From Adiantum capillus-veneris (lineage: Eukaryota > Streptophyta > Polypodiopsida > Polypodiales > Pteridaceae), in contig CM043943.1 in NCBI GenBank assembly GCA_014529385.2, positions 101,845,855 to 101,909,854 of the forward strand: a stretch of 64,000 bases of DNA, given 5' to 3'. The position numbers and the translations under genes are program-made. Shown here piece after piece: positions 31,263-43,179 of this stretch; position 1 is the first letter of the stretch, and every line of letters begins with the position of its first letter. Below the pieces are notes generated by a model, which was not told where the DNA came from, ran no database searches, and saw only the letters and a list, made by a program, of their open reading frames with translations.

Positions 31263-33814
31263 CACATTGATTCAACATGGTTTCAACCTCTCTCAGCCCC
31301 CCAGGAGAAGCAAAGGTGATGCATTACTGGCTTATGTATGTATTGCAGAGAGTAGGGACACATTGTTCAACAGTGTCCAAGTAAGAGAAGGATAAAGTTT
31401 CATGGTGCAATGGCCTCAACGTGTTTGGAAGACATGGACGTACAAACCCAATAGACCGACCGGTTGGACAAAAGACAAGCAAAAGAAGGTATCTTTCTTC
31501 GCGCTGATTCCACTTCAAGTTTTATGCTACCTGTCAATATCCCTATGCCAGGTAGGCACATGAATTGTGAAGCATTACTAGATTGAGGTGCAATGGCGTG
31601 CTTCATGAACAGAGAATTTTGAAAATAACAAGGCACACCACTTGTAGAGAATTCTAATCGAGCAACTGTAGAAGTCATTGATGGTCGTCCCCTCACTTCA
31701 GGGAATGTCATGTATGAAACTAGCCCAATAGAAGAAACATTGAGGAAGCATGTTTCAAGAATAGTGTTCAATATTATACAAAGCCCAAGCAGTACAATTG
31801 TTATTGGGCTACCATGGCTTGAATTACATAATCCTGACTCGATTGGAGGGCTTAGAGAATTGAACCAAAAAAAGTCCAAAAGAAGAAGGGAAGGCATAAT
31901 AGGTCTATATATCTTGGAGCCAAGGTCTTCATGCGTGCAGCAAAAAAGTATCCAACTTTCCTGATATTTGCAACACCAATCGACACGTTGACAAAAAAAA
32001 TCATGGAGGCAAAGAAGAATGCAGACCTCGACCCTATGATTGTGCTATTAAGCTTCAGGAGGGAACCCAACCCCCTTTTGGCCCAATATACAAGCTATCT
32101 CAAGATGTATTGGTAGAATTACGGAAAAATATTGATGAGAATCTTGTTAAGGGGTCTATACGCCATTCAGAGTCCCCAGTAGGAGCTCCAATACTCTTTG
32201 TAGAAAAGAAGGACGAAACTCTTTGGATTTGCGAGGATTATAGGGGCCTGAACAAGATCACCGTCAAAAATTGCTATCCCCTTTCCTTGATCCCAGAGCT
32301 TCTTGAGAGCCTTGGCAAGGCAAGAATATTTACAAAAATAGACCTTCGTGGTGCTTACAACCTAGTCAAAATCAAATAAGGTGATGAATGGAAGACAGTC
32401 TTTCCCACAAGGTATGGCCACTTTGAATATACCGTCATGCCGTTTGGTCTCACAAATGCCCCAACAGTTTTTCAACATTTAATGAGCGATATCTTTTGGG
32501 ATTATTTGGATTATTTTGTGGTAATATACTTGGATGATATCTTGATATTGTCCAAGGATCAAGAAGAGCATGAGCACCATGTACAATTAGTACTTGAAAA
32601 GCTCCGTGCATCAGGGTTATATGCAAATTTGGAGAGGTGCTCTTTTCATCAATCTAAGAAGGAATTTCTTGGGTATGATATCTCTAAAAAGGGAATCTCC
32701 ATGGATCCAAAGAAGGTTTAAACCATCCTTGATTGGGAGACACGCATCTCAGTAAGAGATGTTCAATGTCTCCTCAGATTTACAAATTTCTATCGTATCT
32801 TTATATAGGGATACTCCAAAGTTGTGACAGCACTCACAAGGTTGACATGCCATAACAAGTTTGTATGGGACTCAGAGGCCACAAAAGATTTTCAAACTCT
32901 CAATAAAGATTTCACAACTGCACCCATTCTAATTCACATAGATCCTACAAAGCATTTCATCCTAGAAATAGACGCTTCAAATTTGGCCCTTGGCGCTATT
33001 CTATCCCAAGTAGGAGAGGATGGTCGAGTCCATCCAGTGGCTTTTCATTCTTGCAAGTTCTCAGCTGTAAAAATCAATTATGAAATTGATGACAAAGAGC
33101 TCTTAGCAATCATTGACTCCTTCAACACTTGGTGTCACCTACCTAAAGGAGCTCCTCATAAGATCAATGTCTATACAAATCACAAGAATTTGGAATAATT
33201 CATGGCATTCCACGTCTTGAATCATCACCAAGCTAGGTGGAGTGGTATCCTATCAAGGTTTGATTTTCTTATCTCTTATAGGCCTAACCATCAACAAGGT
33301 AAGCCAGATGCCTTATCGAGAAGATTCTACCTTGCACCTAGAGAAGGCGACGCAACATTTGATCAACAAGAGTCAGTGATTTTGAAACTGAACAGCGTAA
33401 GCTAAATGCCACCATGAGCCAAGCTCCTGAAAATTCTACTTTTCTTTCTAAGGTGAAGACACAAATTGCCAAAGACCCACTTGCTCAAACTATTAGACAA
33501 CAACTAGAAGGAGAAGAGGTTAATGAGGACTTTCAAGAAATTGATGAACTAATTTACTAAAAGGGTCTTCTCTATATTCCGTCAAGACCAACACACTTGG
33601 AGATACTTCAAAATGGCATGATCTTCCATCAACAAGATATTTTGGGGTTAATAAGACAATTGAGCTTCTCTTCCGTGACTTTTGGTGGCCTCAAATGTGG
33701 AAGCTTGTCAAAGAGTATGTAGGAACTTGTGACACTTGCAATAGATCAAAGACCCCTCTTCATTGCCCTCATGGATTACTCCATCACTTGCCCATTCCAA
33801 GAAAACCGTATAAG
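31263..33814 (+). pseudogene. pol: F pol: protease, RT, RNase H, integrase start (gypsy)
   Basis: F resumes after C3. Protease: ALLD-stop-GAMACFMN (the stop at 31584 replaces a residue of the active site) and TIVIGLPWLELHNPD. RT 32050-32760: [36 protein letters not shown]-stop, [16 protein letters not shown] and [12 protein letters not shown] (active Asp pair 32533-32538). RNase H 32824-33400: FILEIDASNLALGAILSQ, the DDKELLAI motif, YTNHKNLE, then a stop. Integrase zinc region: GVNKTIELLFRDFWWPQMWK, GTCDTCNRSK. The integrase core is missing because the element is cut at about 33814 by the A LTR. At least five stops; dead. Confidence 0.85.
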
Positions 33815-33815
33815 G

Positions 33816-34812
33816 TGTCAACCTACACTCGATTTCAGCCCCTAATCATGGTAATCATGATTTAATTTATGATCATTTGTAATTCTCTTCATCATTCTCT
33901 TGATTCCTCGTCTACTATGCTTAAACCTAGCTATAATTCCCGATAACTGCTCTCTAATTTTACATAGCTATACTCCATTACATCATCATCATCCAATTAG
34001 CTAATTTATGCAGCCATTCATCACTCTTAATCAATGATTAATACATGATTAGGAGAGATTTCTCTCTCTAGGCAGCATAGTAATAAATTGACACGCCGGT
34101 AATAATGTAGATTTGATGAAATTCATTCTTTTACCACTCAATAGTGTTGTAATTAAGTTAGATTAAATAGGTCACTCTCCCTAAGGTCTATGAACCAAAA
34201 TCCCAACCCAAAACAAATGGTGCAAAATCATGTAGGATGTCTTGCCGAAATTTACAGGTTTTTGTTTCCGAAATCTAAAGTTCCTATTGTGTAGCTCTAC
34301 TCACTCTGAACACGTGGATATGCTGCAATGCAAAATCGGACAACGTATGATCACCAAATCACCAGATGAAGCTCGTAGAAGGAGCTCGCAGAACCGGACC
34401 GTACGCGTGCAATGTAGTTATCGGCGCGTAGCTCTCGTCGGGGGCAACACGCTGCACTTCTCCGCACTCGATTCGTACCACCGGTGCACACATAGCGTCA
34501 AGATGAAGCTCACACTCTCTCTCGTACACAGTACGCTCACTCACAGACTTCAAAACTTCTTTTAAAAAATGACAAAAGGTTTTTCATTAAGATCAAAAAG
34601 TGGTATAAATACCTTACAATTCTCAAACCCTAAAGTTCCAAATCAACCATCTACTCAATCTAACTACCAAAACTGGAATACAATCTGGAAACTTCTGTAA
34701 GCCCCAATATTTACAAGGTGAAATTTCGCGTTTTCTCAATAAATGAATAATTACAAAAAAATGATAATCTGCCGAGAAGTGAGTTTCCGTAGGGTGTGTC
34801 CAGCTTCTAACA
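33816..34812 (-). repeat. A 3' LTR (gypsy, about 997 bp)
   Basis: Plus reading TGTCAACC to CTTCTAACA, bounded on the right by CTCCCCCCCTCC, a perfect polypurine tract on the minus strand, so this is the 3' LTR of a minus-strand element. At 34232-34241 it holds GTAGGATGTC, one arm of the palindrome array at 38453-39331. No second copy is in the window; the 5' LTR seems lost at the junction near 40500. It truncates F. Confidence 0.6.
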
Positions 34813-34824
34813 CTCCCCCCCTCC
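34813..34824 (-). promoter_or_regulatory. A polypurine tract
   Basis: Minus strand GGAGGGGGGGAG before TGTTAGAAG. Confidence 0.7.
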
Positions 34825-34864
34825 TTGCTCATGTTGTCCCCGACATGGTTGTTGAGCTGTTTCT

Positions 34865-37800
34865 TCATCTTATGGTTTCGCGCATCTTGAGCAGCGATTC
34901 ATATCTTGCATGTAGATTCATCATTGTTGGGCCAAAAATAACAGTGTTTATGGTGAAGAAGCCGGTGTAGAACGCTTCTTCAAAGGCCTGGAGGTGATAG
35001 GATGGCAGAAACATTATTCTTTGATACAACGCATGTATCACCTCCTTGGAAGGCTGACCTGATAGATCATAGGCACATCTGTAAGTATCTTGGAAGAAGA
35101 AGATATTGTATGTCACCTGGCCTGGCTTGAATGTCTCAAATACTGCTAAAAGAGTTTTGCAAATTTTCTTCATCATGATGCACGTAAGGTCAGGTGAGCC
35201 AGTGAACAATTTGATGGCGCCCGTTAGGGTTTTCACCATGTATTGGACACTTATTCTCTCACCTGCGTTCAAGCCCGGTAGCTTAGGATAATTCAACCAA
35301 GTGGGTTGGCTCCTTTGTAATATCTCCTGGGCCTTCCACATCCTGATCCGTGGTAGAGGAAAAAATCTGAGGTTGTCTCTGATGTTTTTGGGTGCCTCTA
35401 CCAAATGGATTAGGTACTGTGGGTACTTCATCAGCCAAGCCTTCCTCCATTTTGGCTGAGAGTCAACTATTAACCCGACCCCTTCTGGCTAGGAGATATC
35501 TGCGTTGTAGAGTGGCACTATCGGCTCATCTCTAATCCTCTTATTGATGGTGGCGGCTTCATACTTTAGCAAAGGATATGGGAGAGAGGGCTGAAGCCAT
35601 TCGCGCTTGAGGTTGCTGGCGTCAATCTTCTGGATGATCATGGATTTGAAAACCCTCTGCTCCCATTCCGAGGCTTCCTTAGTCGTCTCTCTAATCTCCA
35701 CCTCTATTGCTTTACACAGCTTTTCTTCCTCTTCCTGTGTCAAATCTTGTGGCTCTGGAGAGGATCCTACTAGGATTTTCTCTTGCATCGGTGTGTCCAT
35801 AGGATCTGCCACATTTTCTAAATCTATGCCCTCAGTAGCTACTGGCCCGGTGCCTTCTTGCTCTTCTTCTTGCTGTCCTCTCAGCTCTTCAATCTGTTTT
35901 AGAAGTTTTTGTTTTTCTGTGTTAGCTTCTTCTCCCATGTTCATGAGGAGGTCGTTGAGCTCGACGTTTATCTTCTCCGCCTCCTCGAGCTTTCTTTTGA
36001 TACTTTCTAATTCCTCTTGCATGGCTCTTTGTTCTTCTTCCATTCGTGGCTGCATCACAACTGACCCTTCTGCCATCATCAATCGTTGCTTCTTCTCTAG
36101 AGTCAACTCTTTCTGAAGTTCTTTCATCTGTCCTTCATAAATTTGGCTGTCAGTAGTGATGTGAGTTGAGCTAGTAGCTCTGACTCTGGCAGGAGACGCT
36201 CGCAGCCTCTAGATGGTTTGATCTTTTACTTGAGCTAGTCCTTGAGCTCCAGGACCTCATCCTAGATGGCTTCTTGGTCTAACTCCGCCTTTTCTTTGGC
36301 GTTTCTCATTGCTTCCACTTCTTTGGACTCCTCAGCCAGCTGTAGGGTCAGGTTGTCCCTTTCCTTCTCTGCATCTATCAATGATCTGCTGAGTTTTTTG
36401 CACTCCTCTTCGCCTTCTTGCATCCTTTGGGCGGCTGCCTGATTTTCTTTTTCCAATTCTTGGCATCTTTGCAAAGCCTTTGCCAGACTGGCCTATAGCT
36501 CCACTTCTCTTTCTTTCTACCTTTGACCTTGTCTTTGTAAAGAGTCTACTTCCAGCTTCATCTTTACTTCAGTAGTCGTGAGAGTTTCCGTCTCATTTTT
36601 TGAGGCCATGGACTACGCTCTTAACCCGGTTAGCATTGTCATCACCACATCCCAGTCATTGGAGGGCGGGTGCAGGTCCACTGTGTTTGTGTCCATCTCC
36701 TTTAGTTCTACTAACCAGATGCTTTGCATTTGCTCCTTAGGCCCTGTGCTTGCCAAGTCGAATGCAATTGTGGCAGCCTCTTCTTTTGTGTATCCTGCAG
36801 CTAGCAGGTCGAGAAATGTGATGTATGCTTCATGTGGCTTTGGATCCTCACTCTTGGGTTTAACCTCTTCCCTCTCCTAGCTTTGTTCTTTCTTGGACTC
36901 TTCCTGGCCTTCATGGTCGTCTTCATTCTCTTTATCTTCTTGTGGAGGGCTATGAGGAGGGGGTGAGGGCGGTGGGCTAGACTCAGGGCTAGCTGTTAGA
37001 TATGTAGGCTGTTTCTTTAAATCTCGGTCTGCCTTTGTCTTCCTTTATCTCTCTTGGCTCTCCTGCTCGTCTAGCAGTTTTTGTCGTACTTGCTCCACTT
37101 CCTCCTCTGTAAAAGGTACATGTGGAATATTTTCTGATGCGGCATCAAGAATCTCAAAATTTTTAATGTAATCTTCTAATCTGTCCCTTTGCACCCTTCG
37201 GGATGATCCCGACATTTCTTCTAGAGACGGCTTCCAGAGTTCACTCAAATTGCCTTTAAGGGCCCTTTTTGCTCTGAAGCTCTCCATCAGCCTCTCTAGT
37301 CTTGCCGCTTTTTGTGACTTTGTCTCTTTTTCCGGCACTTGGACAACTTCTTTCTTTCCCTGCTTTTGCTCTAGCTGCTCTTCTTGAACAGTCTCTAGCC
37401 GTCTTTTCAATCTTGTGGCAACCCTTGGTGCTTTTTGTGGCTCGTCTTCTTTGTCTTCTTTGAGACTCAGCCAGTCGTTTTGTGATGGAGGGTCAGGCCA
37501 TCTTCCTTTTGCGTGCAATGCCCCATAAATCACCTTAGTGATTAGTTCTCTTGGCACAATATATGTGGGCTTCTTGCTACCCATCTTCACTAGGTTGTCA
37601 TGTATATATGCTGCATAATTGATTAGCCTTGGAGTGCTCTTAATCATTGCCCAAGTGAATGTCGTGGCCTGCTCCTGGCGGCATTCTCTAAGTTTGTGGC
37701 CGCTTCCTACACATATGGAAGTATTGGTTGTACAACTGACTCATGATTGCCACTTTTGGGTTGGAATATCTTCAAAAGTGTAGCTACCTTGCTTCTCAGT

Positions 37801-38331
37801 GTACACCTTGACATCATCTCTTCATTTAGTTACACAATCCCCCTTGTTGGAGAGGTCTAGTGCATCTGCTACAACTTGCTCGGTGATGACTATTTCTGTT
37901 TCTGGCCTGCCTTGCAGATTGGTTACTCTGGCCACTCCATCTTCTTTTATTATTGTCACAAATTACCAGACTCTCTTTATGTCAACCCCCGCCGGCACTA
38001 CTTCAAAATAGTTGTGGAGATCAATCTTCTCCAAGTACTCGGCCATTTTGCTTCTTACAAACTCATTGAGTTCCCGCGGTAGCATTGGTAGCTCGATCAC
38101 ATTCCCTTCAATGTCTTTGAACACTCCTTGGTAGATCTTTAGGTCGTTGGACTCTAGCAGATCTTCTTGGATCCATGTGCTGGTGGGCTTTAGTGTTCCT
38201 TCTGGTATGATGAAGGGCTCCACTTCTTCTAGGTAATCCTTAATGGTCGTTCTTTTCTTCTTTTCCGGTGACTTTGCGGCTGCCATAGATCCTGTTACAC
38301 TCAGTAGTCCGAAGTTAGCGTTTTTTTCCAT
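34865..38331 (-). pseudogene. gag: A long Gag-like protein with coiled coils
   Basis: Colinear minus-strand frames 38331-37963, 37647-37045, about 36900-36600, 36474-36262, 36127-35489 and 35431-34865, broken by several stops and shifts; together about 1,150 codons. The first part (MEKNANFGLLSVTGSMAAAK, then IELPMLPRELNEF) matches B at 42186-42398. The middle has basic and acidic runs and a proline-rich linker (SSPPPSPPPHSPPQ). It then turns into long heptad-like coiled coils (EKERDNLTLQLAEESKEVEA; QRAMQEELESIKRKLEEAE). The last part (TWLNYPKLPGLNAGERISVQ, HALYQRIMFLPSYHLQAFEE) ends 50 nt before the polypurine tract. No pol is present, so A is non-autonomous. I infer Gag from position; no standard gag domain or zinc knuckle was recognised. 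Confidence 0.5.
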
Positions 38332-38452
38332 ACTAGTTGAGAAACTGAGTTTTATCTATCCAAATGACTTGAAATTTGAAAATAAAGCTTAAAAGGAACT
38401 TGTGAAACTGCGCGTGTGCTCACAGTGCAATTCTGGCTAAAAATTTCCTTCT

Positions 38453-39331
38453 AGACATCCTACACGTAGAATGTCTTTTTCATCAGAATTGCGTGATACT
38501 TGACATGCTGGTAGTCCTTGGCCTATGAAACATGGCTATGTGCTTGGATATGGATTTGGGCATCAAAAAGTGGATTTCTTGGGCTGATTCAGGCTTTAGG
38601 TCACAAATTGGGTAGAAAGTCAATAACATGTAGCAAGTGATATCCAAATGGGTTGAAAATTGATATATGGGCTCATTGCACCATGGTATTGGCTTCCATG
38701 ATCTCACTCTTTGCACAGAAGGTCTAAATTATGCTGGAGACATCCTACGCGTAGGATGTCTATTTCATCAAAATGGCATGGTATTTGTTCTGTGGGTACT
38801 CCTTGGCCTAGGGAACATGGCCATGCTCTTGGATTTGGATTTGGACAAGAATTGATACTTGTAAGAGCCTGTGTAGTGTTTTTTGGGCTCAAAAAGTGTA
38901 TATTGAAGGTGTTGGGGGTCAAAAATGATTAGAATAGCTTCAAAATTGGTATACGAGCTCTTGAAGATAATGTGATGGGATCTGGAATGGACAAACATCC
39001 TCTGTAGGCCAAAAATGTCAAATAGACATCCTACGTGTAGGATGTCTACTTCACCAAATTTTGCAGGTGAGTACACAGATGGATTGGTTACGTGCTTGTG
39101 AATGTGTTGTGCACGTTTCATGTGATTTGGACAAGATTTGGTAGGTCTATGGCCCATTATTGCCTCTATGCCCTAACTTTGCATTTTTTCATGCATATGA
39201 GGTCAGTTTTGGTCCAAATGTGATGAAACTTGGTGGCTAGCATGTAAAGGTCATTCGGAAAATGGGTGTGATGAAAAATGTTGGGATCTGTGCCCAGAAA
39301 TGCCCTTGAGACATCCTACCCGTAGGATGTC
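38453..39331. repeat. A leader: 286-bp tandem array with 22-bp palindromes
   Basis: Four palindromes with arms GACATCCTAC and GTAGGATGTC and a 2-nt centre at 38453-38474, 38739-38760, 39025-39046 and 39310-39331, spaced 286, 286 and 285 bp. Three keep both arms perfect; the first has one mismatch. The sequence between them is repeated but diverged (for example CCTTGGCCTA.G.AACATGGC.ATG, then TTGGATTTGG). Each palindrome is followed by T.TTTCA(T/C)CA. The array lies upstream of the A gag start. Confidence 0.8.
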
Positions 39332-40500
39332 TCCTGATGATTTTTTTAATGGAAAGTGCCACTAGTGCCTGGCCTTGGTCCCCCTGAGTCCCTTTTCAGC
39401 TTAATTTCAACAAAAAAGTCAAATGGATAGAATGTAACTCCCTGTGTGGACTTCAGAGCCTCCGAGCCATTTTCTGACTTTTGGAGTACTTTTTGGGGAT
39501 GAAATTTGTTGATGTTGGTCTCCATAGCTTCTTGATCCCTTGGGGATCCTTGCCGTATGGTTTTTATCGACTTTGGCTTCACCGGAGCTTCATTTGGCAA
39601 GTTGTCGCTCTAGAATCACCCGTGGTTGCGTTTACATATCTTTGATGATTGGTGGTGGTCTACCACCACAGGACTTGGTTATTGATGGTCTAGGAAATCC
39701 ACTCGTAAAGTTTGGTGGAAAACAGGCATGCGGTTTGGCCACGAGAGCTATTTGACGCTTTGTATGTCTGCTGCCGTTTCTGAAGTTTAGTGCCGCTTCG
39801 GGTCACTTTTTGGTCATGTGGGCCATATAGACTTGTCGAGCATGTCGATATGCTCCTACCCATGAATTTTGGTAGCATTTGGGCGTCTTTTCTCCGATTT
39901 CCCATTTGGTGGCCTCTTGCAGGATTCTAGGAATTAGGGTTTTTCCCAATGGTTTTCTACTACCTTTGGACATCCAAGACTGGTCTCCTATGCTAGGGTA
40001 AGCTTCCGATGAAGTCTCATTGCTTTTGGGTTAGCCGTTAGGTGGCCGCCTCTACTTGTAGGTCTCTACTGCCCGCTTTGTGTGTGATCCCTACGCTAGT
40101 TTTCGTGACAAAATGACAAACATGCGCGAAAAGCTCAAGGTGGTGAGCCTACCTCTCATGTCTGAAGCCTGTCGGGTAGTCGTGCGCGTTGTAGAAGCTG
40201 CTGGAAGGTCCGTTCGCTCTAGGTGGCAGAAGCTCTATCCAAAAGGTCCTATCGTCACTGATCATCCCCATATTTTTTGTTTTTCATTACAACCGTTTTT
40301 TTACCTACTTTTTGTATTTTTGAAGTTTTTCTGCTGAAAATTAGCAAAACTAAAAGAAAAATAGCAAATCAAACCCAAAAAATCTCCAAAAATCATAATA
40401 AATCACAAACATCACTGCTAAACATTATATACACTCACATTCAATTTTTATGGCTGGATTTCTCTGTTTTACCAATATTTTTCCCGAAAAGTGACTATTT
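39332..40500 (-). other. A leader remainder
   Basis: About 1.2 kb upstream of the palindrome array. It contains a G/C-richer part (39600-40260) and an AT-rich part with ATTATATACACTCAC (about 40420). The order is parallel to 43500-44460 in B, which has ATAGTATATACACTAG. No convincing gene; the 85- and 84-codon frames look incidental. The 5' LTR expected here is not found. Confidence 0.4.
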
Positions 40501-40558
40501 CTACTTATATACACACATCTAGGGGCTTGATTTGGCGTTTGGCCCCATATACCTATAG

Positions 40559-41694
40559 CTACATGCTGTATAAGGGCATATGTACTTGGGTTAGTCCGAA
40601 AAGTTTCGCAATCAAACTTCTTGAGACAACGTGTCCTAAGATGCGGCCTTGCTTAACCATAAAGATACACTTTTCCGGGTTAAGGCAGATTTGATATGTT
40701 CTGCATTTTTCAAAGACCTTTTGCAAATGTTCAATATGTTCCTCTCGTAGTAGAGAGTGTACACAAAGATCATCCATGTATATTTCTAAGAATATTCTCA
40801 GGTATTCTTTGAACGCGTGCATCATTAACCTTTGGAAGGTAGCTAGGGCATTAGTTAAGCCAAACGGCATACCTCAATTCGCATAAATTCCCCATTCTGT
40901 GGAAAATGCAGTTTTATGTTGATCCTCCCTTGCGATTGCCAATTGGTTGTATCCTGAAATCCCGTCCAGAAAGGAATAAGCCTGTTTCCCGGCCACCAGC
41001 TCAAGTACATGTTATGTGATTGGTAAGGGATAATTATCCCTTATGGTGGCTGCATTTACCTTTTTGAGGTTTACACACACCCGCAGTTTTCTGTTCTTTT
41101 TGGGAACTACCACAATGGGTGACACCCAATCTCTATATTCAATTTCATAGATGAATTCAGCTTCCATCAGCTTATCAATTTCGTCTTTGATTCCTTTAGC
41201 AAATGTATCATTGACATATATATAAGGACGTTGTTTGCTAGGTTTTGCATCCGATTTCAAAGGAATTGTATGTTGGTATATCAACGGATCAACTCCTTTG
41301 AGGTGTTTATACGACCATGCAAACACATCTTTATATTTCTTAAGAAGTTGTATTAGCCGTTCTTCTTCTTTAAGATCTAAATCGTTTGCTATATAGACCG
41401 GCTGAGGCTTTTCACCTGGTTCCGCGAGGTCTATCCTTTTTGCATTTTTAGGCCCATGGTAAGATTCTTGGTTGATTCTTTCCTTGAATGGTGGCGTCAT
41501 GATGATTTTTCTGTCCTAGGATGGTAAAATTTCCGATAGTGTGACGGTACATTCATGTTTCCTTTCTCTGACTCCCCTTTACCATCACTATCTTCTTCAG
41601 TAGTCCATATCTCATGTAAAGACCATTTCAGTTCTACAAGGACTCGCAAAGCAAAGGTATGGAAAACCTTGGATGCAATATTCAAGTTTTTCAA
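40559..41694 (-). pseudogene. pol: B reverse transcriptase region (gypsy)
   Basis: Minus frames 41694-41497 (linker), 41500-41012 and 40870-40559, nearly contiguous. Motifs: DLAEPGEKPQPVYIANDLD, KYKDVFAWSYKHLKGVDPLI, DWVSPIVVVPKKNRKLRVCV, NAATIRDNYPLPIT, then [27 protein letters not shown] (active Asp pair) and PEKCIFMVKQGRILGHVV. A few stops separate the parts. After GHVVSR (about 40624) similarity to D ends; RNase H and integrase are missing. It belongs to the same family as D at 47982-49121. Confidence 0.8.
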
Positions 41695-41792
41695 ACTGAA
41701 CTCATGGAGTGATGGTGGAAACTATACAAAATTCCAAGAAGTTGTGGAGACCTTCCACAAGAAATTCATAAGTGCGTGGACAAATCAACATA

Positions 41793-42398
41793 TTACTGAG
41801 TACATGGTACTATAATTGGTTTGATGACATGATAGTAGAAATGATGGTTATATAGGCAGGTGGGATCCTCTACTTGCTTTAGCATAAGATTGAAGAAGGT
41901 GGTGGAAATTGTGAATGTTCCAACTGTTTTTCTATCTCTGGCTCTCATTGTCGTACCTTCGATGGGTAACTTTAGTGCTTCTGCCACTATGTCTTTGTTA
42001 ATGACTACCTCAACTTTCTATCCTTGTTGATCTGTGATCTGGGTAGATCCATTCTCTTTAATTGTTGACAGTAGTTCATAAGCCCTTTGTGAGTCTACTC
42101 CACATGTTTCTTGATCATAAAATGCTCGAAGTCCCAACCTCCTGTTGGTTTCTTTCGTATCTGGCTTAGTTGCTAAAACATAGACTTACTTAGGTAGCAT
42201 TTGCAACTCCACTTGACTTCCATCTTCACTTATGAATGTGCTGGTGAAGACTATGGTGTTGTGCTCCTCAAGATGTTCTTTTGATAGGTAGGTGACTTTG
42301 GCCATTTTCACAGAATTGGGCTCCAAGTGATATGGTGGTAACTCTTGCAACTTTTCTTTTTGGGTCTTTCTCCTCTTTGCTTTATTAGCATCTTGCAT
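41793..42398 (-). pseudogene. gag: B Gag N-terminal part
   Basis: Starts MQDANKAKRRKTQKEKLQEL at 42398, then VELQMLPK and a stop. It continues TIKENGSTQITDQQG and VVINKDIVAEALKLPIEGTT (41987-41793). It aligns with the first 200 residues of the A gag (GNVIELPMLPRE; TIIKEDGVARVTNLQG; VVADALDLSNKG). The rest of gag is deleted and joined to pol at about 41700. This ties the palindrome-bearing leader and the odd gag to a family whose full form carries gypsy pol. Confidence 0.6.
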
Positions 42399-42578
42399 TG
42401 CACCTATTAGGAGACTACAATTTTGAAGTTAAAAAATTCCACAAGTTTTGCTCTGACATGCCCTATGTCTGAATTGCTAGCAAATGATGTCCGTTTTGGT
42501 TCAAACCAATTTTGGAGCATGCATAGATGCATGAAAACATGTAAAAATCATTCAATCCAAGAAAAAATTGCAAGCAAA

Positions 42579-43179
42579 GTAAATAATAGTGATTATTTAC
42601 AATAGGGAAATTTTTCCATATTTTTGCACTTTTGACTTCATAGGCTTGAAGAACATGTGATTTAGATACTCCGAGTGAAGTGTGAGCTCATTTGAGTGTA
42701 CATGGTGGAAATGGTGCCACATTTAGCGTGCAGACTATGAAATAGTAGATATGAAGGGGTTTTGGATTTTTGAGATCCAAATGTGATCAAAATTGATTGG
42801 TGGGCTTGTCACATCATGTACTTTGGTCCCATAAGGTCAAAAAAAAAAATTGGGCTCATTCTCGCAAGAATGTAAATAATCACAATTATTAACATTTTTA
42901 TAACGTGAATATTCTTTCTTGCAAATTGATTCTATACATGCTATAGACCCTCTCTGGGATATATGGGATGTTTTGGATCAAAAAATGTGACAAATAACTC
43001 AAAATTTGGATAGAAGAGCTTTTAGTGTGTTTTTTTGACAAAATATGAGAATTACTAGACATTTTGGGCTCATATTTGACATGTGATATGAGATAGATCA
43101 TGTGTACAAGTGATAGGTGAGGCATGATGATGATTTTCAAGTCAATTTTGAAAAAAAGTAAATAATCACTATTATTTAC
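42579..43179. repeat. B leader: palindromes at about 290-bp spacing
   Basis: Arms GTAAATAAT and ATTATTTAC around a 4-nt centre at 42579-42600 (centre AGTG) and 43158-43179 (centre CACT), and an imperfect copy at 42872-42893. Spacing is 293 and 286 bp and total length 22 bp, the same as in A, but arm sequences are unrelated. Each is preceded by AA-rich text and followed by AATAG/ATTTT. Position relative to gag is the same as in A. Confidence 0.75.

Noticed and set aside
35607-36116. 169-codon Ser-rich plus frame
   Set aside because: Mirror of the coiled-coil gag of A on the other strand.
38453-39331. Palindrome array as a CRISPR array
   Set aside because: Units are 286 bp, spacers are themselves repeated, and the setting is a plant retrotransposon leader.
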